Shown: piece by piece, positions 18,378 through 28,998 of the stretch
Numbering within the stretch: position 1 is the stretch's first letter
Layout of the letters: each line of letters begins with the position of its first letter
Source: Planctomycetaceae bacterium
Lineage (GTDB): Bacteria > Planctomycetota > Planctomycetia > Planctomycetales > Planctomycetaceae
DNA: 64,000 nucleotides
Assembly: GCA_002726205.1 (NCBI GenBank)
Contig: PBSL01000043.1
Location: 1-64,000 of the forward strand
Direction of reading: 5' to 3'
The notes under the pieces: model-generated
Databases searched by the model: none
Told to the model about the DNA's origin: nothing
The model's input: only the letters and a program-made list of their open reading frames with translations
Position numbers and translations under genes: made by a program

Positions 18378-20425
18378 CGGGACTTGTCTTTGGGAGAAGG
18401 CGTCCGCACCGGCGGTTTACCGGTCGAACCGGGCAATCGCCATCCCGAGTTGAACAACGCAGACCAGGCGATCGTCTCGTCATACCCCCCGGATTCCCGT
18501 CGACGAAATTTCTGGACCGCGATGTCCCCCAATCGTGGAAACAGCCACGAGTTGGAAGCCTTGAAGTCCTTGGCGTGGAAGGTGTGACCGGAGTTGATCA
18601 CGACGTAGCGACGCGGATTCAACGGGTTGGGATAAATCAGCGAAAGCCCGTGGTCTGCAGGAAGAAAAGTCCGTCCCGCCACCTTGATCGCCTCGCGTGT
18701 CCATTCCACCGGCAGTTTGCCCAGTACACGGGCGATGACCGCGTTGGAACCGGGGTCTCCGAAAAGCACCAGGTTGTTGTTGGCGATCATCTCGTCGTTG
18801 ACCGACCGGTCATCAACCACGCGGATTCGTCCGCGGAGCCACTTGTCGAACTCACGACCGAACCGTTCCAGCGTCCAGTTGGCCCAGTGGGCCTGGGCCT
18901 GCGACCAGGGCGTGCCGGTCCCGCGAACGCAGACGAACGGGCCCATGAACGCGTCGTCGATCGGCCCCTGGAGATCCCGTCGTTTGTTCTGGTCGAGGTT
19001 CTTCTGGAAATTCCTCGATTCGTCGTACCCGAGAACATCCCAGCTCTTTCCTCCCCGGGCATAGAAGACACCCGGCAACAACCCGTCGGCGGCCGTTGCC
19101 AGGCGGTGCCGAACCCCGTCAATCTCGACCTGGTCGGCCACATCACGGGCGATCTGCAGTACGGCCACGTTGCGGGTCTTGATCCGCAACGTGCCCTCGT
19201 CGTCTTTTCTTGCCTGGACGATCGCCGGTTTGTAGAGCTCGTCCATCTCCTCGACCGTCAACCACTCGCACTGGTTGTACTTGACTGTCCAGGTCACGAA
19301 GCGGACATCGGTACGACCGGGGTAGGGACGGCGTCCCTTCTTCGAATGCTGCTCGTGGAAAGCCATGAACTCCTTGAACGAATCGGGGTGGAAGCGGTGG
19401 CCTGTCTTGGGACCGACCAGCAGCTTGATCGGCACCCCCAGCCGCTTGGCCTGTTCCACCATCGTCGTGCTCGCCACGAGTTGCTTGTCGACCTCACCCC
19501 CGTAGGTACAAACCGGTACGTTGAACGCGTTGAGGGCATAAGGCACGACATCGTAGATCGCCAGCGTCTTGTGCTGGTGCTCGGGTCGTTGCCGGTCCTG
19601 GTTCTGGTACTTGTAGAAATCAACGAACCCCGCACCCGGTCCCACCGAACTCCAACGACTGGGATGATGCAGTCCGAGATGCCAGGCACCGGCACCGCCC
19701 ATCGAGAAACCCCACAGCGTGATCCGGCGATTGTCGATGCGGACCCGTCGCTCGACATCGGCGAGAGCTTCCAGAACGTCGGTTTCGCCGGCGTAGCGGT
19801 AGGCATTGTTCGTCCGACCAAAGACATCCAGTTGCAGGAATTTCTGACCGGGAGGCAACGCCTTGCCCTCGTGCAGGGCAATCAATCGCAATTCATTCAA
19901 CGTTGACCCTCGGCCGTGCAATTTCAGATGCAACGGCCAGCGCTTTCCCGAACGGGGGTTGATGCCGGCCGGCAGCGAGACCGCGTAGGGCTGAACCGAC
20001 CCGTCAACCTTCGAATAGTACCCGCGGATCGTGCTGCCGGTCCGCAGTACCCACGACGGCTTGCCAGCAGCCAACTCGCCGGCGCGGGCATTTCCGGTCT
20101 TCAGAGCAGCTTCGGCGTAACCGATCCAGGCCGAGGCTCCCTTGCCCGACCGTGGGGCATAGAACTCCTCGTGCCGCAGACACCACTCGACCGCCTTGGC
20201 GAACACGTCGACATCGGCGACCAACCGCAGGTCGATCGACTCGGACTGCTTGAGCCTGGCCACGCGTTCCTGCAGGGCCTGTTGTCCCTTGAGAAGCCGG
20301 GCAGCGACTTCTGCAGGTGGCGCCTGGGCCACGGCAGACGTGGCGAGCATGCTCGCCACTAGCCCTGCCAGTCCCGCGGCGGCCAGTACTCGAGGTTTAC
20401 CACGGCCCCGTTCCCGGTGAGCCAT
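18374..20425 (-). CDS. Secreted alpha/beta hydrolase (prolyl-oligopeptidase-like)
   Basis: A 683-residue exported protein. The signal peptide ends near residue 34 (TSAVAQA). A helical segment (about 36-120) precedes an alpha/beta-hydrolase domain with the oxyanion LKLHGRGS (168-174) and nucleophile GFSMGG (Ser241). A His-containing GHRFHPDSF segment could supply the catalytic His. The last 300 residues include a predicted beta-rich part and a LFGDPGSNAVIARVL segment often seen in planctomycete secreted esterases. The ATG at 20425 has a GAGGTG site. The substrate is unknown; a sugar or peptide ester is likely. The gene is coupled to the LDH2 gene downstream. Confidence 0.85.
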   Translation of the reverse strand: MAHRERGRGKPRVLAAAGLAGLVASMLATSAVAQAPPAEVAARLLKGQQALQERVARLKQSESIDLRLVADVDVFAKAVEWCLRHEEFYAPRSGKGASAWIGYAEAALKTGNARAGELAAGKPSWVLRTGSTIRGYYSKVDGSVQPYAVSLPAGINPRSGKRWPLHLKLHGRGSTLNELRLIALHEGKALPPGQKFLQLDVFGRTNNAYRYAGETDVLEALADVERRVRIDNRRITLWGFSMGGAGAWHLGLHHPSRWSSVGPGAGFVDFYKYQNQDRQRPEHQHKTLAIYDVVPYALNAFNVPVCTYGGEVDKQLVASTTMVEQAKRLGVPIKLLVGPKTGHRFHPDSFKEFMAFHEQHSKKGRRPYPGRTDVRFVTWTVKYNQCEWLTVEEMDELYKPAIVQARKDDEGTLRIKTRNVAVLQIARDVADQVEIDGVRHRLATAADGLLPGVFYARGGKSWDVLGYDESRNFQKNLDQNKRRDLQGPIDDAFMGPFVCVRGTGTPWSQAQAHWANWTLERFGREFDKWLRGRIRVVDDRSVNDEMIANNNLVLFGDPGSNAVIARVLGKLPVEWTREAIKVAGRTFLPADHGLSLIYPNPLNPRRYVVINSGHTFHAKDFKASNSWLFPRLGDIAVQKFRRRESGGYDETIAWSALFNSGWRLPGSTGKPPVRTPSPKDKSR

Positions 20426-20468
20426 CACGTCACCTCGCTCTCTCGACAGGGCGCAACAAAATCAGCGA

Positions 20469-20681
20469 TCAGGCCTCGCCGGCCGTCTCGGCCGACTCAA
20501 AACCACACTCACCGTGATTGCCATCGCAGAAGGGCTGGCTCGCCGACGCAGCACAACGGCACAAGGCATAGACCTCCTTGCCCTTCAAATCAAAGGCGTC
20601 ACCGTTGGCATCAACAAATCTGGCCGGTCCACTGACGACGAAAGGGCCATTGTTCTTCATCTGGATCCGTACGTCAGCCAT
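20469..20681 (-). CDS. CDGSH iron-sulfur domain protein
   Basis: A 70-residue protein binding a 2Fe-2S cluster with the 3Cys-1His ligand set. Cys41, Cys43, Cys52 and His56 lie in CRCAASASQPFCDGNH, an exact match to the CxCx2(S/T)x3PxCDGxH signature, with Asn in the variable place before His. No membrane anchor is present, unlike the mitochondrial mitoNEET type. The open frame begins further upstream, but MADVRIQ at 20681 is the natural start and has an AGGA site. The cellular role in bacteria (redox sensing or electron transfer) is not established. It is divergent from thyX. Confidence 0.92.
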   Translation of the reverse strand: MADVRIQMKNNGPFVVSGPARFVDANGDAFDLKGKEVYALCRCAASASQPFCDGNHGECGFESAETAGEA

Positions 20682-20874
20682 CGATTGGATATTCCTGTTC
20701 CGGACGGGGCGACCAATTGAACCTCGCGACAGGTTACTGGCCGCCTGAGGGAAACGCAAACCGTGGACGCGGTGACATGGTGGACTGGAAATGTCGTTGC
20801 TTCTTCACGACAATCCGCCTGCGTTGCGATTCCCCTCGAGGGAACGTCGGGGAGACAAATCGAAAAGGATGACG

Positions 20875-21813
<939 letters not shown>

Positions 21814-21850
21814 CCGAGTTCCATTCCCACACCAGGTTCCCCGGTTTCGG

Positions 21851-21879
21851 TTGGCCCCGCTCACCGCATGTGCTACGGT
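21851..21879 (+). promoter_or_regulatory. Candidate extended -10 promoter for rpsU
   Basis: TTGGCC, 17 bp, TACGGT preceded by TGC (extended -10 TGn). Located about 40 bp upstream of the bS21 start. Confidence 0.4.
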
Positions 21880-21920
21880 AAACGGTCCGGACGGCAGGCT
21901 GATTCGAAACGGAGAAACCC

Positions 21921-22106
21921 GTGGTCAAGTTGCGGCTTCGAGAGAACGAGCGGATCCAGGATGCGGTGAAACGTTTCCGCAAGCTGGTCGAACACGCCGG
22001 AATCAAGAAAGAAATGCGGCGTCGCGAGTACTACGAGAAGCCAAGCGACACGGCCCGTCGCGCCCGTCGCCGCGCCCAGCGCCGCGCCCGGATTGCCCAG
22101 AAGTAG
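21921..22106 (+). CDS. rpsU: 30S ribosomal protein bS21
   Basis: A 61-residue ribosomal protein of the small subunit, near the mRNA exit/anti-Shine-Dalgarno region. The sequence [20 protein letters not shown] and the [14 protein letters not shown] stretch are standard bS21; the C-terminal tail is Arg-rich. Start is GTG with a GGAGA site seven bases upstream. The gene stands alone: thyX is 107 bp upstream, and a convergent gene ends 21 bp downstream. The usual dnaG/rpoD partners of other phyla are absent. Confidence 0.96.
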   Translation: MVKLRLRENERIQDAVKRFRKLVEHAGIKKEMRRREYYEKPSDTARRARRRAQRRARIAQK

Positions 22107-22127
22107 CGGCTTTCGGCCACCGACGGC

Positions 22128-22490
22128 CTAGGCGTCGTCGTCCGCGTCCGGTTCGTCGCTGATCTCTTCCTTGATCGGCTGAATCCAGTAGAGCTTCTTG
22201 CTCTTGGCCTTCAACTGCTCGGTCTTCTTCTCGGCCTCTTTACGCTGATCGTAGGAGAACCGCGATTCTTCCTTCATGCTACTGCTGTAGACGCCCCAGA
22301 TCAGACGAAAGCGGGCAGGTTCCTTGGCTGCTCGTTTCTTGCGAGTGACCTTCTTCTTGGTCGCCGCCTTCTTAGTAGCCGCCTTCTTCTTGGTGGCCGC
22401 CTTCTTCTTGGTGGCCGTCTTTGCCTGCTTTTCAGCCGCCTCGACCTCGGCACGAGCCTTCTTGATGCTGACCGTCTTCTTCTTGCCCAT
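22128..22490 (-). CDS. Lys/Ala-rich histone H1-like hypothetical protein
   Basis: A 120-residue protein. Residues about 1-55 are a Lys/Ala/Thr-rich region (KKKAATKKKAATKK type repeats) resembling a histone H1 tail. Residues about 58-108 are a mixed alpha/beta patch with RFRLIWGVYSSSMKEESRF. The C-terminus is acidic (DEPDADDDA). Such a basic-plus-acidic layout suggests nucleic-acid or chromatin-like binding. I do not recognise the central domain. A GAGGAAGAG site lies upstream. The open frame on the opposite strand is the antisense of the repeat and is not a gene. Confidence 0.75.
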   Translation of the reverse strand: MGKKKTVSIKKARAEVEAAEKQAKTATKKKAATKKKAATKKAATKKKVTRKKRAAKEPARFRLIWGVYSSSMKEESRFSYDQRKEAEKKTEQLKAKSKKLYWIQPIKEEISDEPDADDDA

Positions 22491-22633
22491 CGGAGTTACT
22501 CTTCCTCACCTCAGATCGTCAACCGCGCTGCGAGCGGCCCGGGGGAACCTAGAATACCATCTTGGCTGAAATCGGACTACTCTCACGGGTCCGACAAACA
22601 CCGGTTTAGACAGCCTGTCCAGGAGCCTCGACC

Positions 22634-23761
22634 ATGAGCCGCCTCAAACATGCCAAGCCACGCGAAATCGGGATCGACGAGGATCGCCTCGAAACGGCTT
22701 TTTCACTCCTGCGACGCTGGACGACCGGTGACAATGCTCCCGTGCCAGGTGGAGCGATCGTTGTCGGCCGCCACGGACGGATCGTCCCACCGAGGTTTTT
22801 CGGACGACAGGGCCCGGAGGACGGTGCGGCAGACATCCGCGATGACAGCCTCTTTCTGCTCGCATCGATCTCCAAGCCGATCACTTACCTGGCCGGCATG
22901 CAGTTGGTCGAACGTGGTCTGCTGAACCTCTCGGATCCCGTCTCCCGCTACATCCCCGAGTTTTCCGCTCAGCACAAGGAAAACACGCTGGTTGAGCAGC
23001 TGTTCACCCATACCTCGGGAATGCCCGATATGCTGCCGGACAATGCCGAGTTGCGGCGCCGTCACGCCCCGCTGAAGACATTCATCGAAGGGGCGATCGC
23101 GGCGACGCCACTTTTTGCCCCGGGAACCGACTTCAAGTACCAGAGCATGGGCACGCTGGTCCTGGCCGAACTGGTGCAGCGACTGGCGGGCCGCCCGATC
23201 CGTGACGTGCTCCGGCACGAGTTGTTCGAACCCCTGGGACTAGACGACATTGCACTGGGATCGCGAGGCCTGGACCGTCGCCGCCTGGTCCGCGTGGAAA
23301 CACCCGAGTACCAGAAGGGCAGTGATTTTGGTTGGAACAGCCGGTACTGGCAGGAATTTGGCGCCCCCTGGGGCGGAGTCTTTGCGTCTCCGGAGAATCT
23401 TGCCGTACTCTGCCAATTGATGCTTGGTAACGGTGAGGTCGACGACGTACGGCTCCTGGCACCGGCAACAGTCCAGGCAATGACGGAGAATCGGTTGGCG
23501 ACAATGCCCGACATTCCCGGTCGGTTGGCCGCAACACGACCGTGGGGACTGGGCTGGAAGTTGAATCACCGGGGAACAACCGGCAGTTGGGGCGCGTCGC
23601 TGCCCGCGTCGGTCTTTGGCCACACCGGGGCGACGGGAACGATGTGCTGGATGGACCCAAAGCGGGACGCGTTCTGCATCCTGATGACCAGCGCGATCCG
23701 TTCACGCGCGCCCTGGCGTCTCGTGCACCTCTCCAACGCGGTTTCCGCCTCGATCCTGTAG
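22634..23761 (+). CDS. Serine beta-lactamase-fold hydrolase (class C/EstB type)
   Basis: A 375-residue penicillin-binding-protein-like serine hydrolase. Ser78-x-x-Lys81 (SISK) is the nucleophile pair. Tyr169 in YQS takes the place of the YxN motif, and HTG at 330-332 replaces the KTG box, as in many esterases and D-amino-peptidases of this fold. No signal peptide is visible (MSRLKHAKPREIGID), so it appears cytosolic. That argues against a resistance role and for an esterase or transesterase. The start at 22634 is preceded by an AGGAG site. It stands alone; the next gene is 226 bp away. Confidence 0.88.
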   Translation: MSRLKHAKPREIGIDEDRLETAFSLLRRWTTGDNAPVPGGAIVVGRHGRIVPPRFFGRQGPEDGAADIRDDSLFLLASISKPITYLAGMQLVERGLLNLSDPVSRYIPEFSAQHKENTLVEQLFTHTSGMPDMLPDNAELRRRHAPLKTFIEGAIAATPLFAPGTDFKYQSMGTLVLAELVQRLAGRPIRDVLRHELFEPLGLDDIALGSRGLDRRRLVRVETPEYQKGSDFGWNSRYWQEFGAPWGGVFASPENLAVLCQLMLGNGEVDDVRLLAPATVQAMTENRLATMPDIPGRLAATRPWGLGWKLNHRGTTGSWGASLPASVFGHTGATGTMCWMDPKRDAFCILMTSAIRSRAPWRLVHLSNAVSASIL

Positions 23762-23987
23762 ATCCCTCCCCTCGGACCCGATCGCCGGAAACCGGCCCCT
23801 TTGAACCATTCCAGCCGCCCGGGATCCGACCAGCGGCAGTTTCAGGGTGGTTTTTCCCCGGTGAGAGCAAATCGGCAGACGAAATAACCAGAAAAGTTTA
23901 TCCAATCGGAGTAACTCGTCCGATCAAAAGAACCAGCATCCGTGCCCGTGCGCGGGGTTTGCTCGTACACAACGAGGAGAGTGGTTC

Positions 23988-24995
23988 ATGCGACGGTTTC
24001 ACACATGGGCACTGCTGGCCGCCCTCTTGGCCGCCACACCTGGCACCGGTTCGGCGGGATTGCCGTCATTCCTGAAGCCACTGTTCGGAGACAAGTCCAC
24101 ACCGGCCAAGACTCCCGACAGGCCCCAGGACACGAAGGCCTACAACACGAAAATGGCCGAGGCCATCGCCTCGGCCCTGCGTGGAGCGGGTTTGACCGGA
24201 TACGACATCCAGATCCGCTTCCAGACCGGGATCGCTACGATCGGCGGCACGATTGCCGACGCAAACCAGAAGGCGAAGGTGGCCCGGGTGGTCGCGACCG
24301 TCGACGGTGTCAATTCGGTCGACAATCGCCTGGTGGTGGCTGCTCCGAAAATTGCGGCCGTCCAACCGCCCGCGGGCCGGCAGGCCGCACCCGCGGCCAA
24401 ATCGGGCGCCAAACTGGCCAACCAACAGATGGCCGAGACCATCGCAAAGGCTCTCTCCGCAGCACGACTGAGAAGTTTCGACATCGAGATTCGTTTCCGC
24501 AACGGGACGGCCCAGGTCGCCGGTACGGTCGATTCGCTGCAGGAACGGGCTTACGCCGAGCAGATCATCGCGGGTGTTCCCGGTGTCAAGAAGGTGGAAA
24601 ACCAGCTGGCGCTGGGTCGAAAACCCACGGGCCTTCAGCAGGCGGCCTACCAGCCGGCTGCACCGGTTCCGGGTGCGGGTCCCGCTCCGGCGATGCCGGC
24701 ACCACCCAGCTACGGTCATCCCGGCAGGCAGGCTTCGAACGTGGCCTACAACATGCCGAACATGCCCAACTACGCCTGGCCGAGCTACGCTGCTCACCCC
24801 AACTACGCGCAGGTTTCCTATCCCAAGGAATACAGCGCCAGTGCCTGGCCCTATATCGGACCGTTTTATCCCTATCCCCAGATTCCGATGGGGTGGCGGC
24901 AAGCTCAACTGGAATGGGATGACGGACGCTGGAACCTGAACTTCCGTCCACGGACGAGCAAGTGGTGGTGGTTCCTGAACCCGGAAAACTGGTAG
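23988..24995 (+). CDS. Exported protein with two BON domains
   Basis: A 335-residue exported protein. A signal peptide covers about residues 1-24. Two BON domains (about 50-117 and 143-208) follow, each with the ATIGGTIADANQKAKV / AQVAGTVDSLQERAYA type core; BON domains bind phospholipid or other envelope surfaces. The second half is Pro/Ala/Tyr/Asn-rich (NMPNMPNYAWPSYAAHPNY) and ends in a Trp-rich stretch (KWWWFLNPENW). The tail looks like a flexible surface-attachment region. A GAGGAG site precedes the ATG. A lipoprotein gene follows on the same strand. The role is unknown; outer-membrane maintenance is a guess from OsmY/DolP relatives. Confidence 0.85.
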   Translation: MRRFHTWALLAALLAATPGTGSAGLPSFLKPLFGDKSTPAKTPDRPQDTKAYNTKMAEAIASALRGAGLTGYDIQIRFQTGIATIGGTIADANQKAKVARVVATVDGVNSVDNRLVVAAPKIAAVQPPAGRQAAPAAKSGAKLANQQMAETIAKALSAARLRSFDIEIRFRNGTAQVAGTVDSLQERAYAEQIIAGVPGVKKVENQLALGRKPTGLQQAAYQPAAPVPGAGPAPAMPAPPSYGHPGRQASNVAYNMPNMPNYAWPSYAAHPNYAQVSYPKEYSASAWPYIGPFYPYPQIPMGWRQAQLEWDDGRWNLNFRPRTSKWWWFLNPENW

Positions 24996-25101
24996 GCAAA
25001 GTACCCACGTCAGTGATCGGCTGGCAGAGTCCGAAGGGGAGGAGCGGGGGCCACGACGCCACCCCGGGTTGACAACGAGACCCCGTGCAGGAAACGACGA
25101 C

Positions 25102-25677
25102 ATGACGCGGAACAGACGACTTGCCATGCTCCTGACGCTGGCCCTGGCCTGTTCGACGAGCAGTGGATGCATGATCTTCAACGGGGTCGTTGCGGTGATC
25201 ATCGACGGTTCCAAGTTCTTCGTGAGCACACCGTTGATCCCGGTCAGCCCGTATTACAGCGAACTGATCGAGAGCACCTACCACGAAGAGGAACGTTACG
25301 GGAAAGTCCCGGTTCTCGATCCCGTCGAGGGTGAAAACGCACCGCTGTACTGTCTCGATCCTCCCTCCGAAGACGAGGTGATGAGATCGCTGCCCGACCA
25401 GGCGTCTGGTGGCTTTGCCTTCCTGGCCGAAACGACGCGGAACAACGTCAAGATCGTGGTCGAGTTGATTGTCGATCGGGTTGACGAATGCCGGTTCTTT
25501 CCGATGGTCGGACCGGCCAAATTGCATCACTGCCACTACAAGTGCACGGTCTATTTCAACAAGACAATCCGCTCGCACTGGCCGGTTCCGTTCACGCACA
25601 CCGATGCGACCAAGGACGTCGTCTATGTCGACCACGATCACTTGATTCGCTGTGCCGGCCCGCCCACGCCCCGATGA
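25102..25677 (+). CDS. Putative lipoprotein of unknown function
   Basis: A 191-residue protein. A short leader ends in TSSGC (Cys23), a plausible lipobox for diacylglyceryl attachment. The mature part is Glu/Asp- and His-rich with four late cysteine or histidine residues (KLHHCHYKCTVYF), which could bind metal. The ATG at 25102 (MTRNRRLAM) was chosen because the earlier open frame would place the leader internally. I recognise no domain. It follows the BON-domain gene by about 100 bp on the same strand, which supports an envelope location. Confidence 0.7.
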   Translation: MTRNRRLAMLLTLALACSTSSGCMIFNGVVAVIIDGSKFFVSTPLIPVSPYYSELIESTYHEEERYGKVPVLDPVEGENAPLYCLDPPSEDEVMRSLPDQASGGFAFLAETTRNNVKIVVELIVDRVDECRFFPMVGPAKLHHCHYKCTVYFNKTIRSHWPVPFTHTDATKDVVYVDHDHLIRCAGPPTPR

Positions 25678-25761
25678 TCTGATGCCCCGGCGGGCGGGAT
25701 CACGACCGTTCACACGCCTTCCGTACCCGGTAGATGCGTTGCACTCGCGGTGGGCTTGTGC

Positions 25762-25791
25762 TTGCCCGGCAGGACGGGCCCCGGCTACGAT
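25762..25791 (+). promoter_or_regulatory. Candidate promoter for the TPR/ExbB operon
   Basis: TTGCCC, 18 bp, TACGAT, about 100 bp before the TPR protein start and within a 213-bp gene-free gap. Moderate match only. Confidence 0.3.
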
Positions 25792-25890
25792 GGTGGCCGG
25801 AACGAGCCGCGGGCACGACCGGGAGACTCTGGGCCACTCCCGACCGGCGGCGCAGGATTCGATCGGACCGCCCCGGCGAGCGATACGGCC

Positions 25891-28800
25891 ATGTCTCAGC
25901 GGACATTTCTCCCGACACTCTTGTTGCTGCTCCTGGCCGGCGGTGTTGTCTGTCCCTGGCCGGCAACCGCACAGGACACCGTCGCCACCAACGCCGTCTC
26001 CGACGACGACTATCGCCTGGGACTGGCGCACTACAAGCAGAAACGCTGGGGACTGGCCGTCGAGCATCTCCGCTCGTTCCTGAAGGCCCAGCCCCGTGAC
26101 AGCAAGGCCTCCTCGGCACGCCTGCTGCTGGGCGTATCGCTGACTCACCTGAAGAAATACCGCGAATCACGAACGGAGCTGAGCCAGTTCGTCAAGGATT
26201 TTCCCAGGGACCGGCAACGAGCCGAGGCCCTCTTTCGCATCGGTGAATGCAGCTATCTGCTGAAAGACCTGCCCCGGGCGATCACCGACCTGACCGCCTA
26301 CCTGAAAGCCGCACCCAAGCACAACCTCAGGAACTGGGGCCAGTTCTACCTCGCCGACGCCCTGTACCAGCGGAAGGACTACGCGGCGGCGGAAATACTG
26401 TTTCGCCGGTCATTGACCGAATTTCCCAAGGGACAACTGGCCGAGGAAAGCCGGTTCAAGTTGGCGTTGTGTTGTGAAAAGACCGGCAACGTGACCGCAG
26501 CGCGAAAACTCTACGTGGTTCTCTCCGGAAACAAGTCCTTCCCGTTCGCCGCCCGGTCACTGTCGCAATTGGGATCGCTGGAATTTGATGCCAAGCAGTT
26601 CGCCAAGGCGGCCGCAGTCTGGAACCAGCTCGCCCGACTGTTCCCCAAGAGTCCACTGGCGGACACTGCCCGCCTGAACGCCGGTTACGCACATTTTCAG
26701 CTTGGACAATTTCCCGAAGCGGTTGCCAGGTTCCAGGCCGCACGCAGCAGGGCCGACCAGGCCGCCGTTGCCGATTACTGGCGTGGAATCAGCCTGAAAT
26801 CACTGGACCGGACCGACGCGGCGATCGCCGCGTTTCGCCAGGCCGAGACCGGACGCCCCGACCCGGAGCTGGCACGTGACATCCAGTTCCAGTGGGCCGA
26901 TTCCGATTTCCGTGCCGGTCGCTACGAGGCGGCTGGCAAGCGGTTTCAGGAGATCGTGATCCGCTGGCCCCGACACGCCGGCGCTGCCCAGGGCCTGCTG
27001 TTTGCCACCGAATCGGTCTTGCAGGTGGCGACGCGAACCCAGGATGCAACGCTTCGCCGACGAAAACTCGACCAGGCCCAACAACTCGTCGATCGATTCT
27101 TGCGAGACTTCCGCAACTCCCCCCTCTTCTCGAAACACCAATTGCAGTCCGGTCGTCTGCAACTGGCTCGCGGGGATGACAAGAACCTCAAGGCCGCGAT
27201 CACCAGTTTTCGGGGAGTACTGGCCCGAGAGACCTCCGCAAAGTTACGAAACCAGGCCCGCTACCATTATGCCCGCGCTGCAAACGAACTGGGGGACGAC
27301 AAGCTCGTTCTGCAGACACTCTCACCACTGCTGGACTCGATCAACAAGTCGACTCGTCCCGGCGAGTTCGACGATGCCCTGGTGCTGGCGGCCTCGAGTT
27401 TTCTGGCCACCGGGAGTCCGAAACCGGCCGTGATAGCCGCCTCCAACTACCTCAAGAAACAACCCGAGGGCCGCTTTACCGCCGACGCGCTGGCGACATT
27501 GGCCGAGGCGTCTGAACAGCAGGACAACACGGCCGATGCTGACCAAACCCTGTCGCGGCTCGTCAAGGAATTCCCCGACGGCCCGCTGTACGGGCAGACC
27601 GTTCACCGCCTGGCCGAACGCGCCTACAAGGCCAAGAACTTCAAGCGGTCCGAGCAACTGTTCGGCACGCTCGTGGCCCTGGGCCCCCGGTCTTCGTTGC
27701 ACGCCGTGGGATTGTCGGGCCGGGGCTGGAGCCTCTTCGAAAACAAACGGTATACCGCGGCGGCCGAGGCGTTCGGAAAGGTCGTCGAACTGTACCCCAA
27801 GCACGACCTGGCGGCCGAAGCGGCGTACAAGTCAGCCGAGAGCTACGAGAAGGCCAAGAACTCCCCGAAGGCGGCCGCGGCCTTCCGCCTGGTGGCCCGA
27901 TCCTACGCGAAGAGTGCCTTTGCCTTTCTGGCCGCCCGCCGCAGTGCCCGCCTGCTGGCCAAGCAGAAAAAGACCGTCGAGGCCGACGCGGCATTCTCGG
28001 CATTGCTCGAGCAGTTTCCCAAAGCCAAGGACCGCGACACGCTGCTCTACGAGTGGGCCGTCCTGCATGCCGACGCCGGCGATTTCAAGAGCGCCGACGG
28101 CATTTACCGGCGGCTGATCAGCGAATCGCCCAAGAGTTCCTGGGCCGATGATGCCCGCTTCGCTCTCGCCGAAAGCGACCTGGTCGCCGGTCGACTTGAT
28201 GCCGCCGCCGAGAGCTTCAAGACACTCGCCGCCGATCGTACAAGCGACGACGGGATCCGAGAGGATGCACTGTTTCGACTGGTTGGAATCAACGCCGATC
28301 GCAACCTGTGGTCGAAAGTCCGCGAGTTTGGGCGCCAGTTGCGAACCCGATTTCCCCGCAGTCGCCATCACTGGGAGCTTCGCTTTCAACTGGGCCAGGC
28401 GGATTTGCACCTGGGCGAATTCGCATTGGCAAAGAAAGAGCTGACCGCTGTTCTCGGGCAGAGAACAAACGACGAGATCTTCAAAGCGGGCTGGTTTGAC
28501 GAGACCTGGGTTCTCCTGGCCGAATCACATTTGCGGCTGAAAGACTACGACGCGCTGGTCGCCACGGTGGCCGACTTCCGACGCGCACGCCCAAAATCCT
28601 CGGTCCTCCACAAGGCCGACGAGATCCTTGGCAGGGGACTCATCAAGAAACCCCGCCCGGACTTCGACAACGCACGGGCCGCGTTTCGACGGGTGATCAA
28701 CTCGACCAGCGGCCGCAAGACCCAAAGCGCCGCCCGCAGCCATCTGCAGTTGGCCGATTCGTTCTTCCTGCAGAAGAACTACCGTGAAGCCAAGAAGGAA

Positions 28801-28998
28801 TTTCTCGCCGTCCACATTCTCTACAAGTTCCCCAAGCTCCAGGCCCCGGCGCTCTTCCAGGCCGCAGCGTGTCAGGAAAAACTCAGGGAACCAGGCGAGG
28901 CGGTCAAGACACGCGAACTGTTGATCCGGCAGTTTCCCGACAGCCCGTTCGCAACCCGGGCGAAACAGCAGCTCCGACGGCGACCCACCACACCATGA
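25891..28998 (+). CDS. Large exported TPR protein
   Basis: A 1035-residue protein. A signal peptide spans about residues 1-26 ([18 protein letters not shown]). The rest is a near-continuous tetratricopeptide solenoid, with repeated AxxxF/YxxVVxxxPxxxLAxxAxYxxAES-type helices from about 35 to 1025. The pattern of 'KxFPxSxxAxxARxxLG' repeats is like the periplasmic TPR proteins CpoB/YbgF and BamD, which work with Tol-Pal or outer-membrane assembly. Its stop overlaps the ExbB/TolQ-type gene (ATGA), so the two are coupled and probably act together in the envelope. The start at 25891 is preferred over the upstream in-frame codons because of the signal peptide. Confidence 0.85.
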   Translation: MSQRTFLPTLLLLLLAGGVVCPWPATAQDTVATNAVSDDDYRLGLAHYKQKRWGLAVEHLRSFLKAQPRDSKASSARLLLGVSLTHLKKYRESRTELSQFVKDFPRDRQRAEALFRIGECSYLLKDLPRAITDLTAYLKAAPKHNLRNWGQFYLADALYQRKDYAAAEILFRRSLTEFPKGQLAEESRFKLALCCEKTGNVTAARKLYVVLSGNKSFPFAARSLSQLGSLEFDAKQFAKAAAVWNQLARLFPKSPLADTARLNAGYAHFQLGQFPEAVARFQAARSRADQAAVADYWRGISLKSLDRTDAAIAAFRQAETGRPDPELARDIQFQWADSDFRAGRYEAAGKRFQEIVIRWPRHAGAAQGLLFATESVLQVATRTQDATLRRRKLDQAQQLVDRFLRDFRNSPLFSKHQLQSGRLQLARGDDKNLKAAITSFRGVLARETSAKLRNQARYHYARAANELGDDKLVLQTLSPLLDSINKSTRPGEFDDALVLAASSFLATGSPKPAVIAASNYLKKQPEGRFTADALATLAEASEQQDNTADADQTLSRLVKEFPDGPLYGQTVHRLAERAYKAKNFKRSEQLFGTLVALGPRSSLHAVGLSGRGWSLFENKRYTAAAEAFGKVVELYPKHDLAAEAAYKSAESYEKAKNSPKAAAAFRLVARSYAKSAFAFLAARRSARLLAKQKKTVEADAAFSALLEQFPKAKDRDTLLYEWAVLHADAGDFKSADGIYRRLISESPKSSWADDARFALAESDLVAGRLDAAAESFKTLAADRTSDDGIREDALFRLVGINADRNLWSKVREFGRQLRTRFPRSRHHWELRFQLGQADLHLGEFALAKKELTAVLGQRTNDEIFKAGWFDETWVLLAESHLRLKDYDALVATVADFRRARPKSSVLHKADEILGRGLIKKPRPDFDNARAAFRRVINSTSGRKTQSAARSHLQLADSFFLQKNYREAKKEFLAVHILYKFPKLQAPALFQAAACQEKLREPGEAVKTRELLIRQFPDSPFATRAKQQLRRRPTTP

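Noticed and set aside
24586-26148. A 520-residue minus-strand open frame
   Set aside because: It spans parts of three plus-strand genes with signal peptides; its composition is Arg/Gly/Pro-rich with no domain.
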